The notes under the pieces are model-generated. The model had not been told where the DNA came from. It made no database searches and saw only the letters and a program-made list of their open reading frames with translations. Positions 46,664-55,143 of a stretch of 64,000 nucleotides of DNA are shown here, one piece after another. Position numbers and translations under genes: made by a program. The DNA comes from Candidatus Intricatilinea gracilis (GTDB lineage: Bacteria; Pseudomonadota; Gammaproteobacteria; Burkholderiales; Burkholderiaceae_C). Location of the stretch: positions 992,001 through 1,056,000 of the forward strand of contig JADJDQ010000021.1 in NCBI GenBank assembly GCA_016702605.1, written 5' to 3'. Numbering within the stretch: position 1 is the stretch's first letter; each line of letters starts with the position of its first letter.

Positions 46664-47209
46664 ATGACGAATCCGAAAACCCTGCTGCCGCCAAGTGATC
46701 CAGCGGGTCTTGCCAGCGAACTTGCCAGCGCTGTGGTGGCTGCGCCGCTGGGTCAGCCGGTCGGGTGCAGCAACTTCAAGCTGCGTCAGGCCACGCGTGT
46801 CGTGAGCCGGCATTACGACGCCGTGATGGCCGCGGCCACGGGGCTCAAGACCTCGCAATATTCGCTGCTGAGCCACATCGACAAACTCGGCCCGCTGCAG
46901 CCCAGCGAACTCGCGGCGCACATGGCGCTCGAGCCGTCGACGCTCAGCCGCAACTTGCAGCCGCTCATCGCGCAGGGCTGGGTGCTGGTCGGGCCGGGCG
47001 CCAATCAGCGTTCACGCACCCTCAGCCTGAGCGAGGCCGGCCGTACCAAACGGGCCGAGGCCAAGGCAGCCTGGAAGGCGGCTCAACTGGCGTTCAATGC
47101 TCGGTTGGGCTTGGAGCGAGTCGCTCGCCTGCACGAGTTGCTCGACGAATGCCTGGTGTTGATGGCCGATGGCACAGCTCAAATTGATCCGCCTTTACCC
47201 ACCTCCTGA
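46664..47209 (+). CDS. MarR-family transcriptional regulator
   Basis: The 181-residue protein has the winged-helix MarR fold at about residues 45-150: LKTSQYSLLSHIDKLGPLQPSELAAHM, then ALEPSTLSRNLQPLIAQGWV (recognition helix), and the wing around NQRSRTLSLSEAG. Such regulators respond to small aromatic or acyl ligands. The ATG at 46664 is in the first position where the family similarity begins. The MFS transporter follows after 12 bp and the thioesterase diverges, so this trio is probably one regulon. Confidence 0.9.
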   Translation: MTNPKTLLPPSDPAGLASELASAVVAAPLGQPVGCSNFKLRQATRVVSRHYDAVMAAATGLKTSQYSLLSHIDKLGPLQPSELAAHMALEPSTLSRNLQPLIAQGWVLVGPGANQRSRTLSLSEAGRTKRAEAKAAWKAAQLAFNARLGLERVARLHELLDECLVLMADGTAQIDPPLPTS

Positions 47210-47221
47210 GCCGGAGCCACC

Positions 47222-48559
47222 ATGAACCAGACTCCATCGGTCAAGGCTGCTGCATCGCCGTCGCCTGGTCTTACCTCCTCGCCGACCTTCTGGCTGGTGC
47301 TGCTCGCCGCAGGCGGCACCTTCGCACTCACCATGGGCGCACGCCAGTCGATGGGGCTGTTCCTGGGCAGTCTCAACACCTCCACCGGGCTCGGGTTGGC
47401 CAGCATCAGTCTGGCGTTTGCGTTCGGCCAGTTGTGGTGGGGGCTGACGCAACCCTTTGCCGGCATGGTGGCCGACCGGGTCGGGCCCGGGCGCGTGTTG
47501 ATCTGCGGCGTGTTGCTGGTGGCGCTGGGTACGGCGTTGATCCCGTACATGACGACAACCGCCGGGCTGATCCTGGCGATTGGTGTGTTGTCGGCCGGTG
47601 GGGCGGGCATGGCCGGGCCGTCGGTGTTGATGGCGGCCACCACACGCCTGGTGCCGGCCGAAAAACGTGGCATCGCGACGGGCATCGTCAACGCGGGCGG
47701 ATCGTTCGGCCAGTTCATCTTTGCGCCCGTCGCACAAGGTGTGATGGCGCTGGCGGGCTGGGCCGTGGCGCTGCAGACACTGGCGGCGTTGACGCTGCTC
47801 GCGCTGCCCGCGGCCTGGGTGCTGCGTGCTCGGCCTGCAGCGGCGCCGGCAGCTGCAGCGGTACCAGCGCCGACAGCCATCTCGGGTGCAGGCGGGGGAT
47901 CACCAGCGGCGACCGTGTCGACCCCGGTCGCCGCAAAGCTGAGCACTGGCCAGGCCGTGCGTCAGGCCATCGGCGACCCCAGCTTTCGCCTGCTCGCGAC
48001 GGGTTTCTTCGTCTGCGGCTTTCACGTCGCGTTTCTGGCCACCCATCTGCCGGGTGTGGTGGCGAGTTGCATGTTGCCGGCCGCGGTGGGTGCCTGGTCG
48101 CTGGCCATGGTCGGGCTGTTCAACATCGTCGGCAGCTTTGCCATCGGCTGGGCCATAAGCTTTCGCGGTGGCCAGTGGCGCATGAAGTCGCTGCTGTCGC
48201 TGATCTACGCCACACGTGCGGTGGCGGTGCTGATCTTCGTGTTTGCGCCCAAGAGCACTGCGGTGATGCTGGTGTTCGCCGCGGTGATGGGCCTGACCTT
48301 CTTGTCGACCGTGCCACCCACGGTGGGCCTGGTCGCCAAGTTCTTCGGCCCGGTGCACATCGGCACGCTGTTCGGGTTGGTGATGGTGACGCACCAGATC
48401 GGCGGTTTTCTCGGTGCCTGGCTCGGTGGCAAGGCCTTCGAGGCCAACGGCAACTACGACTGGATCTGGTACGCCGACTGTGTGCTGGCCGTCGGCGCGG
48501 CACTGATCCACCTGCCGATTCGCGAGGCCAGGCGGGTGATGACGCCAGCCGCAGCCTGA
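47222..48559 (+). CDS. Major facilitator superfamily transporter (in marR operon)
   Basis: This 445-residue protein has about 12 transmembrane helices; the loop between TM2 and TM3 reads GMVADRVGPGRVL and the MFS signature GPSVLMAATTRLVPAEKRGIATGIV is clear. A central Pro/Ala/Gly-rich loop (about 210-245) separates the halves. The sequence resembles the cyanate/oxalate-formate and monocarboxylate porter-like groups, but the substrate is unknown. It is 12 bp downstream of the MarR regulator, so ligand efflux or uptake controlled by it is likely. Confidence 0.88.
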   Translation: MNQTPSVKAAASPSPGLTSSPTFWLVLLAAGGTFALTMGARQSMGLFLGSLNTSTGLGLASISLAFAFGQLWWGLTQPFAGMVADRVGPGRVLICGVLLVALGTALIPYMTTTAGLILAIGVLSAGGAGMAGPSVLMAATTRLVPAEKRGIATGIVNAGGSFGQFIFAPVAQGVMALAGWAVALQTLAALTLLALPAAWVLRARPAAAPAAAAVPAPTAISGAGGGSPAATVSTPVAAKLSTGQAVRQAIGDPSFRLLATGFFVCGFHVAFLATHLPGVVASCMLPAAVGAWSLAMVGLFNIVGSFAIGWAISFRGGQWRMKSLLSLIYATRAVAVLIFVFAPKSTAVMLVFAAVMGLTFLSTVPPTVGLVAKFFGPVHIGTLFGLVMVTHQIGGFLGAWLGGKAFEANGNYDWIWYADCVLAVGAALIHLPIREARRVMTPAAA

Positions 48560-48585
48560 GGGGCAGACGCGCTGCTCGGCTCGAC

Positions 48586-49602
48586 TCAGCTCGGCGCGTC
48601 CAGCCACATCACGCAAAACCACCTGCGCTCGTCCAGCCAGCAGGTGCCGGGCACGAAGCCGGCGCGCCGGGCCAGGGCCTGGAAGCCGTCCACGGTGTAT
48701 TTGTACGAGTTCTCGGTGTGGATCGTCTCACCGGCGGCGAGTTCGTAACGCTGGCCTTCGAGGTGGATGTGCTGGCGCTGCTTGCTGACCAGATGCATCT
48801 CGATGCGCCCGCGCGTAGGGTTGAACAAGGCGTGGTGCCAGAAGTTGGCCGGCTCGATGTCGCAGCCCAGCTCACGCCGCGCGCGGTGCAGCAGGTTGAG
48901 GTTGAAGGCCGCGGTGACGCCCTGCGCGTCGTTGTAAGCGGCGTGCAGCAGGGCCGGGTCCTTGACCAGATCGATGCCGATCAGCAGCCCGCCGCCACGC
49001 AGCAGTCCAGCGCTGCGGGTCAGGAATGCCAGCGCTTCGTCCGGCGTGAAGTTGCCGATCGACGAGCCCGGAAAGTAGCCCACGCGCCGCTCGTTGCCCC
49101 GCGCCGGCAGCGGCAGCGGCTGGGTGAAATCGACGATCAACGGCTCGACCTGCAGGTCGGGCAGCTCGCCTCGCAGACGCAGGCACTGGGCCTGCAGATG
49201 CTCGGCCGAGATGTCGACCGGCAGGAAACGTGCGGGCGCCAGATTCCGCGCCAGCAGGGCTTGCAGCAGCAGACGGACCTTGGTGAGGGAACCAGCGCCA
49301 AACTCGATCAGCTCGGCCCCGGCGCCGATCTGCGCGGCCATGGCCGGCGCATGCCGCTCGAGCAGGGTGATTTCGGTGCGTGTCGGGTAGTACTCCGGCA
49401 GGTCGCAGATCTGGTCGAACAGGGCCGAGCCAGCCGCGTCGTAGAAGAACTTGGGCGAGATCTGGTGCGGCTGTTCGGCCAGGCAGCGGTGCAGCGACTG
49501 GGCAAAGTCGCGCGTCGTCGCATCGGGTGCGACGGCCGCTGCGGCTGCGGCGAGCGGAGTGGCATGTGCCGAGGAGTGGGGGCGAGCGCTCTGATTGTTC
49601 AT
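48586..49602 (-). CDS. egtD: L-histidine N-alpha-methyltransferase EgtD
   Basis: EgtD trimethylates histidine to hercynine using SAM, the first step of ergothioneine synthesis. The SAM-binding motif is ELIEFGAGSLTKVRLLL, followed by YFPGSSIGNFTPDEA and the substrate region LIGIDLVKDPALLHAAYND. The Glu and Ser in IHTENSYKYT near the C-terminus correspond to histidine-binding residues. The ATG at 49602 gives 338 residues. The preceding gene on this strand is egtB, 201 bp upstream. Confidence 0.93.
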   Translation of the reverse strand: MNNQSARPHSSAHATPLAAAAAAVAPDATTRDFAQSLHRCLAEQPHQISPKFFYDAAGSALFDQICDLPEYYPTRTEITLLERHAPAMAAQIGAGAELIEFGAGSLTKVRLLLQALLARNLAPARFLPVDISAEHLQAQCLRLRGELPDLQVEPLIVDFTQPLPLPARGNERRVGYFPGSSIGNFTPDEALAFLTRSAGLLRGGGLLIGIDLVKDPALLHAAYNDAQGVTAAFNLNLLHRARRELGCDIEPANFWHHALFNPTRGRIEMHLVSKQRQHIHLEGQRYELAAGETIHTENSYKYTVDGFQALARRAGFVPGTCWLDERRWFCVMWLDAPS

Positions 49603-49803
49603 GGTGCGTGATTCCCTGGGGTCAGGCGCCTCGGCACCGTGGATGGTCGGTCTGTGATGTGCCCGATTCATTGACGTGCCCGCTCGGCATGTCGAAGGGG
49701 CGGTCGGCCGGGAGGACTGGTCAAGTCTCTTGGGCTGTCTGTCTGGCCGTCTGGCTGTCCGGGCACATGGTCGGCGGCAAGACCGGGCACGACACCAGCA
49801 GGG

Positions 49804-51165
49804 TTATTCGGCGTCGCGCGCCAGTCTGAGCCCGCTGAACTGCCAGCGCGCAGCCGGCGCAAAGAAGTTGCGGTAGCCGATGCGTTTTTGCGCCGCTGGT
49901 GTGGCCCAGCTGCCACCGCGCAAGACCATCTGGTTGAGCATGAACTTGCCGTTGTATTCACCCGCGGCGCCGGCCCAGGGCTTGAAGCCGGGGTAGGGCA
50001 GGTAGGCCGAGCCGGTCCATTCCCAGACCTGGCCGGCGCCTGGCAGGCCGGCCGACTGACCTGCGGGTTGTTGTGTGGCCAGATCGCCGGATGGATCTCC
50101 TGGCACAGCAGCAGATGTTGCCGCAGCGGCTTCCCACTCGAACTCGGTCGGCAGGCGAGCGCCGGCCCAGCGGGCGTAGGCGTCGGCTTCGAAAAAGCTG
50201 AGCTGGCTGACCGGCGCCGCCGGGTCCAGGCGGGTCAGGCCGGCTGGGCCGAAGACGTCGAACTCACCGTCGTCGCAAAGCACCCAGTAGGCCGGCGCCT
50301 GCCAGCCTTCGCGCTGGATCGTGGCCCAGGCTTCACTCAGCCAGCAGTCGGGGCGGCGATAACCGCTGTCGCGGACGAAGCCGAGGTAGTCGCCGCAACT
50401 CACCGGGCGGTCGGCGATCCGAAAGGGCTGCAGCCACACGGTGTGGCGTGGTGTTTCGTTGTCGAAGGCGAAACCCGGGCCAGGGTGGCCGACGTCGACC
50501 TTGCCGCCGCCGTGGCTGATCCAACCCAGGGCGCGCGGCAGATCATCACCTTCATTGCAGATGGCTGGACGGATCGGCGCATCGGCGAGCTCAGGCCACA
50601 AGGCCGGGCGCAGCGGATTGAGCGACATCGCGTGCAGCAGGTCGGTCACCATCAGCTCCTGGTGCTGCATCTCGTGCTGCAGGCCCAGCACGATGGTGTC
50701 GCCCAGGTTTGCCAGCAACTCCGGTGACGTGGCGCCCAACAGGTCGGCCATGGCCGCGTCGACATGGGCACGGTAGGCCATCACTTCGGCCAGATCGGGC
50801 CGGCTGAGCAGGCCTCGCTGCGGGCGCGGGTGGCGCGCGCCGAGCGCTTCGTAATACGAATTGAAGAGGTAGAAGTAACGCTCGTCGCGGGCGACATAGT
50901 TCGGGTTCGCAGTGCGCAGCACCAGCGCCTCGAAGAACCAGCTGGTGTGAGCCAGATGCCATTTGGCGGGGCTGGCGTCGGGCATGGACTGCAGTGCCAT
51001 GTCCTCGGCGCTCCAGCCCTGGGTCATCGCCAGGCTGGCGGCGCGCACCTGCTGGTAGCGGTCGAGCAGATCTTGGCGATCGGCAGTGGCCTCGTCGCCG
51101 GATGCAGCGAGCTGCGCGTGCGTGTTAGCCCACGGTGTCGACGATGCGCGCTCAGCTGATGACAT
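49804..51165 (-). CDS. egtB: Ergothioneine biosynthesis sulfoxide synthase EgtB
   Basis: EgtB is a non-haem iron enzyme that joins hercynine to a Cys-containing thiol with oxygen. It has an N-terminal DinB-like domain with the metal ligands (KWHLAHTSWFFE, and QHEMQHQEL giving His-x3-His) and a C-terminal formylglycine-generating-enzyme-like domain (GARLPTEFEWEAAA, VWEWTGSAYLPYPG, RGGSWATP). From the ATG at 51165 the protein has 453 residues and overlaps the thioesterase stop by 14 bp. No egtC or egtE is in the window, so thiol choice and the last step cannot be predicted. Confidence 0.93.
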   Translation of the reverse strand: MSSAERASSTPWANTHAQLAASGDEATADRQDLLDRYQQVRAASLAMTQGWSAEDMALQSMPDASPAKWHLAHTSWFFEALVLRTANPNYVARDERYFYLFNSYYEALGARHPRPQRGLLSRPDLAEVMAYRAHVDAAMADLLGATSPELLANLGDTIVLGLQHEMQHQELMVTDLLHAMSLNPLRPALWPELADAPIRPAICNEGDDLPRALGWISHGGGKVDVGHPGPGFAFDNETPRHTVWLQPFRIADRPVSCGDYLGFVRDSGYRRPDCWLSEAWATIQREGWQAPAYWVLCDDGEFDVFGPAGLTRLDPAAPVSQLSFFEADAYARWAGARLPTEFEWEAAAATSAAVPGDPSGDLATQQPAGQSAGLPGAGQVWEWTGSAYLPYPGFKPWAGAAGEYNGKFMLNQMVLRGGSWATPAAQKRIGYRNFFAPAARWQFSGLRLARDAE

Positions 51166-51637
51166 AGGCGGCCGAGCCGGTGGCGATGAGCTGGCCGTCC
51201 TGATTGACCAGGCGCATCTGGGTGGAGCCGATGCGCCCGCCCATACGGGTGATGCTGGCGCTGGCGACGAAGTGTCTGCCCAGGCCGGGGCGCAGGAAGT
51301 CGATGCGCAGGTCGATCGTGCCCATGCGGGCGTAGCGATGCATGATGTGCTGGGTGTCCTCGTCGGCATGGCGCTCGGCGATGGCCACCATCAACGCGGC
51401 ACCTCCCATGGCATCGAGCGTGGCCGAGATCACGCCACCGTGCAGCCGTTCGTACAGGTCGTGGCCGACGAGTTCGGGGCGCATGTCGAAGCCCATCGTC
51501 ACGCCTTGCGGCGTCAGGGTCTCGACCTTGAGGCCCAGGATCTGGTTGAAGCGCTGGCGGCGTTCGAACAAGTCGGTGAGGGCCTCGTCCAGGCGGGCCT
51601 GTTCTTCGGGGCTGCGGCGGGTCAGGGGCGTGGTCAT
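51152..51637 (-). CDS. Hotdog-fold thioesterase upstream of egtB
   Basis: The 161-residue protein has a hotdog fold with the motif HDLYERLHGGVISATLDAMGGAALMVA and a second half DLRIDFLRPGLGRHFVASA. The Glu in the first helix region and the dimer-forming central helix are consistent with acyl-CoA thioesterases. The stop at 51152 lies inside the egtB coding start, so translational coupling with egtB is likely, though no metabolic link to ergothioneine is evident. The ATG at 51637 is the family-consistent start. Confidence 0.85.
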   Translation of the reverse strand: MTTPLTRRSPEEQARLDEALTDLFERRQRFNQILGLKVETLTPQGVTMGFDMRPELVGHDLYERLHGGVISATLDAMGGAALMVAIAERHADEDTQHIMHRYARMGTIDLRIDFLRPGLGRHFVASASITRMGGRIGSTQMRLVNQDGQLIATGSAAYVIS

Positions 51638-51773
51638 GCTTGAGTGGCGCGCGATCGGATGCGTAGTCGATGTGAGGCTGGCAGCGTGCTGCCAGTGACG
51701 TTCAGAGCACGCACATGCTAAGCGCTGCGCTGGGTTATCGTTTGTCCATGCCCACCAACCTCCACCTGCCGTC

Positions 51774-52526
51774 GTGAGTGGCGCCGTCGATCGACACCGC
51801 CTCGAGGGCCTGGACGCCCTTCGTGGCCTGGCCATGGCGTGGATGACGCTGTTCCACTTCAGCTTCGACCTCAGCCACTACGGTCTGCTGTCTGGCCAGA
51901 ATTTCTACACCGATGTGTTCTGGACGGGGCAACGCACGGCCATCGTCAGCCTGTTCCTGCTATGCGCCGGCATGGGCCAGGGTCTGGCACACGAGCAGCA
52001 GTTGGGCTGGGCGCGCTTTGTCGGGCGCTGGTGGCGCATCGTGGCGTGTGCGGCGCTGGTGTCGGCCGGATCGTGGTGGATGTTTCCGCGCAGCTGGATC
52101 AGCTTTGGTGTGTTGCACGGCATGGCCGTGATGCTGCTGCTGACACGTGGCCTGCTGCTGGTGCGCCCGCGCGCCGTGCTTTTGCTCGGCCTGGCCGCGG
52201 TCTGCCTGGCCTTGCCCTGGATCTGGCGCGACGCCTGGTTCGACAGCCGCTGGACCAACTGGATCGGCCTGGTCACCCGCAAGCCGATCACCGAGGACTA
52301 TGTGCCGCTACTGCCCTGGTTCGGCGTCATGCTGATCGGTGTGGTGCTGGGTCGCTGGCTGGCCGGGCGCAGACTGCGTCAGCCTCGGGCGGCGCCTGCT
52401 GCCGGGTTGCCCGCAGCCCTGCGCGGGCTGGTGCTGCTGGGGCGTTGGCCGTTGTCGTATTACATGCTGCACCAGCCGGTAATGATTGGTCTGGTGACGG
52501 CCTGGATCGCCTTGCGCGCGGTATGA
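51774..52526 (+). CDS. DUF1624 membrane protein (heparan-alpha-glucosaminide N-acetyltransferase-like)
   Basis: The 250-residue protein has about seven hydrophobic helices. Its N-terminus RLEGLDALRGLAMAWMTLFHFSFDL matches the DUF1624/YeiB-like acyltransferase group, where the Arg-Gly-x-Ala and His face the membrane. The C-terminal LLGRWPLSYYMLHQPVMIGL is another conserved stretch. The GTG at 51774 is the likely start. Bacterial substrate is unknown. It diverges from the thioesterase-egtB genes and ends before a bidirectional terminator. Confidence 0.85.
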   Translation: MSGAVDRHRLEGLDALRGLAMAWMTLFHFSFDLSHYGLLSGQNFYTDVFWTGQRTAIVSLFLLCAGMGQGLAHEQQLGWARFVGRWWRIVACAALVSAGSWWMFPRSWISFGVLHGMAVMLLLTRGLLLVRPRAVLLLGLAAVCLALPWIWRDAWFDSRWTNWIGLVTRKPITEDYVPLLPWFGVMLIGVVLGRWLAGRRLRQPRAAPAAGLPAALRGLVLLGRWPLSYYMLHQPVMIGLVTAWIALRAV

Positions 52527-52557
52527 CCCGGTTGAATCGAGCCGATTCCGGCGAATG

Positions 52558-52586
52558 AAAAAAGGGCGCCATCGGCGCCCTTGTTT
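52558..52586. terminator. Bidirectional rho-independent terminator
   Basis: A 9-bp stem, AAGGGCGCC (52562-52570) with GGCGCCCTT (52574-52582), encloses a 3-nt loop. It is flanked by an A-run on the left (52558-52563) and TTGTTTT on the right (52581-52587). It can end both the DUF1624 transcript (plus) and the ppiC transcript (minus). Confidence 0.85.
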
Positions 52587-52615
52587 TGTGCAGCCGGATA
52601 TTCCGGCGCCGCCAG

Positions 52616-53416
52616 TTACTGGCTGAACTTGTAGTCGGTCTTGGCCTTGGCCTTGAGGTCGTCGCGGTATTTGGTCAGCTTTTGTTGCGACAGGCGTTGC
52701 TGCAGTTGCGGCTTGACTTCTTCGAGCGCCGGAAACTGTGCCTGGCGCACGTCGTCGAGCTGGATGATGTGGTAACCGAATTGGCTCTTCACCGCCACCT
52801 CCGTGTATTTGCCCTTTTCGAGCGCGGCCATGGCCTGCGAAAACTCGGGCACGAAGTTGGCCGGTGCGGCCCAGTCGAGGTCACCCCCGTTTTGTGCCGA
52901 ACCCGGATCCTTGGAGGCCTTCTTGGCCAGATCCTCGAACTTGGCGCCACCCTTGAGTTCGGTGATCAGCGCCTTGGCCTCGTCTTCTTTCTCGACCAGG
53001 ATGTGGCGGGCGCGATATTCCTTCTCGCCTTGTGTGGCCTTGACCTTGTCGTATTCGGACTGGATCTCGGCGTCGGACACCGGGTTCTTCTTGTTGAACT
53101 CGTTGAACAACTCGCGGATCAGCAGGCTCTGGCGCGCGATGTCCATCTGCGTCTTGTATTCCTCGTTGGCCTGCAGGCCTTTCTTCTCGGCTTCCTGGAC
53201 GAAGATCTCGCGCAACACGAGTTCGTCCTTCACCTGCTTTTCGAGTTCAGGCGTGCGTTGCTGCTGACCTTGTTTGGTGACTTGCGTCATGAAGGCTTCG
53301 AAGCGCGCCTTGGGCACCGGCTTGTTGTTCACCAGCGCCACGTTCTGGGCCTGGGCCGCCAGGGGCAATGCCGCAGCAAGCGCGAGAACGGACAGGGTCA
53401 GATTGAACTTGTTCAT
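52616..53416 (-). CDS. Periplasmic parvulin-type peptidyl-prolyl isomerase
   Basis: The 266-residue protein has a signal peptide (LTLSVLALAAALPLAAQAQN), an N-terminal helical chaperone region, and a PpiC rotamase domain at about 135-235 (YRARHILVEKEDEAKALI, FEDLAKKASKDPGSAQNGGDLDW, VKSQFGYHIIQLDD). It should help fold outer-membrane and periplasmic proteins. It is the last gene of the msrB-yciB-bolA-ppiC block; a 109-bp gap to bolA may hold its own promoter. Confidence 0.92.
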   Translation of the reverse strand: MNKFNLTLSVLALAAALPLAAQAQNVALVNNKPVPKARFEAFMTQVTKQGQQQRTPELEKQVKDELVLREIFVQEAEKKGLQANEEYKTQMDIARQSLLIRELFNEFNKKNPVSDAEIQSEYDKVKATQGEKEYRARHILVEKEDEAKALITELKGGAKFEDLAKKASKDPGSAQNGGDLDWAAPANFVPEFSQAMAALEKGKYTEVAVKSQFGYHIIQLDDVRQAQFPALEEVKPQLQQRLSQQKLTKYRDDLKAKAKTDYKFSQ

Positions 53417-53525
53417 GAAAACACAGACCTTTCAGGGGGGGTGGGACAGCGGCGCAGTGCAGGCTGCTGTCCGGAACATCGAGCGCTGCGGACCCTGAAC
53501 GGGGCGCGCGTGAGGTGGTGATTTG

Positions 53526-53792
53526 TCAGGTGTCGAGATCGAGCGCCAGAGCGTGGATGCCCCGAGCGATCAATAAGCCGAGGGCATCATACACAAGGCG
53601 ATGACGCGCCACCCGGCCCAGGCCGGCGAAGCGCGCACTGCGCAGACGAACGAAATAGTGTCCGCCGCTGCCCGCTCCGGCATGGCCGGCATGCTGCGCA
53701 CTGTCGTCTCGCACCAGAAGTTCGGTGGGGGCGAACTCGGCGCGCAGGACGGCGTCGATCTCGTCGGTGCCGACAGGCTGGGCCTGGCTCAT
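53526..53792 (-). CDS. BolA-family protein
   Basis: The 88-residue protein from the ATG at 53792 matches the BolA family, which partners with monothiol glutaredoxins and Fe-S traffic. Seen are the conserved beta-strand HYFVRLRSARFAGLGRVARHRLVYDALG and the C-terminal helix ending IHALALDL. Its ATG overlaps the yciB stop (ATGA). It has a Gly/His-rich short loop (QHAGHAGAGSGGHY) that is longer than usual. Confidence 0.88.
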   Translation of the reverse strand: MSQAQPVGTDEIDAVLRAEFAPTELLVRDDSAQHAGHAGAGSGGHYFVRLRSARFAGLGRVARHRLVYDALGLLIARGIHALALDLDT

Positions 53793-54460
53793 GGCGTGTC
53801 TGCCTTGCCCACGGCGGCCTGGGTTTCGGGCGACTCGCCGTCGTCCACCGGCTGCAGGTATTTGCCCAGGTACAAGCCCTGGGCGATGGTGAAGACCAGC
53901 ATCAGGCCCATGCCGCCGAACAGCTTGAAGTTCACCCAGGTCGACGTCTCGAAGTTGAACGCCACATACAGGTTGAGCACACCCATCATGGCGAAGAAGC
54001 CGGCCCAGGCCCAGTTCAGCCGCTGCCACACCGGTTCGGGCAGCACCATCTGGGCGCCGAGCAGCGCTTTCAGGATGTTCTTGCCTGCCACGATCGGCCC
54101 GAGCAGGAAGGCCGCACCCATCACCCAGTACAGGACCGTGGGTTTCCACTTGATGAAAGCCTCGCTGTGGAACCAGATGGTGGCACCGCCCAGCACGGTC
54201 ACCAGTACCAGGCTCACCCAGAGCATGGTGTCGACCTTCTGGCCACGCAGCTTCAGGTACAGCACCTGGGCCAGTGTGGCGACGATCACCACCACGGTGG
54301 CCAGCAGCACCGGCGCCTCTTTCGGGCCGACGACGCCACCCGACACCATGGCGCCAAACCAGTCGGTTGCCAGGTGGGCCGCCTGGTCGGCGTTTTTCTC
54401 GGCAACGTTGAAGCTGACGAAGAAAAGGATGATGGGGAGGAAGTCGAGCAGTAGCTTCAT
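53789..54460 (-). CDS. yciB: Septation protein A / intracellular septation protein YciB
   Basis: The 223-residue inner-membrane protein has five to six helices. The N-terminus MKLLLDFLPIILFFVSFNVA and the motifs TLWVS-like MLWVSLVLVTVLGGATIWF and FIKWKPTVLYWVMGAAFL are typical of the YciB/IspZ family. It participates in cell-envelope maintenance and division. The C-terminal tail of about 40 residues is longer than in E. coli (179 aa). It is 10 bp from msrB and overlaps bolA. Confidence 0.93.
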   Translation of the reverse strand: MKLLLDFLPIILFFVSFNVAEKNADQAAHLATDWFGAMVSGGVVGPKEAPVLLATVVVIVATLAQVLYLKLRGQKVDTMLWVSLVLVTVLGGATIWFHSEAFIKWKPTVLYWVMGAAFLLGPIVAGKNILKALLGAQMVLPEPVWQRLNWAWAGFFAMMGVLNLYVAFNFETSTWVNFKLFGGMGLMLVFTIAQGLYLGKYLQPVDDGESPETQAAVGKADTP

Positions 54461-54470
54461 GAGGTGTGCG

Positions 54471-54908
54471 TCATTTCGGCGCGAAGTGTATCGACGCCGA
54501 GTTGATGCAGTACCGCTCCCCCGTGGGTGCGGGGCCATCTTCGAAGACGTGACCGAGGTGTGCGCCGCATTGTTTGCATCTCACTTCGACTCGCACCATG
54601 CCGTGGCTCTTGTCGGTGATGCGTTCGATCACCTCGGCGCCGCTGGCGTCCCAGAAACTTGGCCAGCCGCAGCCGGCATCGAACTTGGTCTGGGCGTCGA
54701 ACAACTGGGTGCCACAACACACGCAGTTGTACCGGCCGGGCTGGAAGTGGTCCCAGTACTGGCCGGTGAAGGGCCGTTCGGTGGCGGCCTCGCGTGTCAC
54801 GGCGTACTGCATCTTGCCGAGCTGGGCGCGCCACTCGGCTTCGGTCTTCTTCACCGGGTAGTCGGTTGCGGCAGCGGGGGCGGGCTTCTTGAAGAGATTG
54901 AAGGTCAT
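54471..54908 (-). CDS. msrB: Peptide-methionine (R)-S-oxide reductase MsrB
   Basis: MsrB repairs methionine-R-sulfoxide in proteins. The zinc-binding pairs CVCCG and CKQCGAHLG are present, as are the signature GWPSFWDA and the catalytic Cys in GERYCINSASIHF. The 145-residue length fits. It begins the msrB-yciB-bolA(-ppiC) operon on the minus strand and diverges from the acyl-CoA ligase gene. Confidence 0.95.
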   Translation of the reverse strand: MTFNLFKKPAPAAATDYPVKKTEAEWRAQLGKMQYAVTREAATERPFTGQYWDHFQPGRYNCVCCGTQLFDAQTKFDAGCGWPSFWDASGAEVIERITDKSHGMVRVEVRCKQCGAHLGHVFEDGPAPTGERYCINSASIHFAPK

Positions 54909-55143
54909 GGTGAGCGATCAGGTGGTCAGGTGATGATCGATCCGGACGGTGTGTGCGGACCTGGCGCTGAGTCGCGCGGCGGTGCCTTGTCCTTACGGTT
55001 GGTGTCGGCGGTATGCCCGCGCGAAAAGTGCGTGGCCCCGCTTCATGGCACGATTGTCGGGTGCCTCGCCAGGCCGTGCCCGGCGGCGCGAGAATGAACC
55101 CGCGATCCGACGAGATCCGCTTAACCAGAACATGGAGACAACG

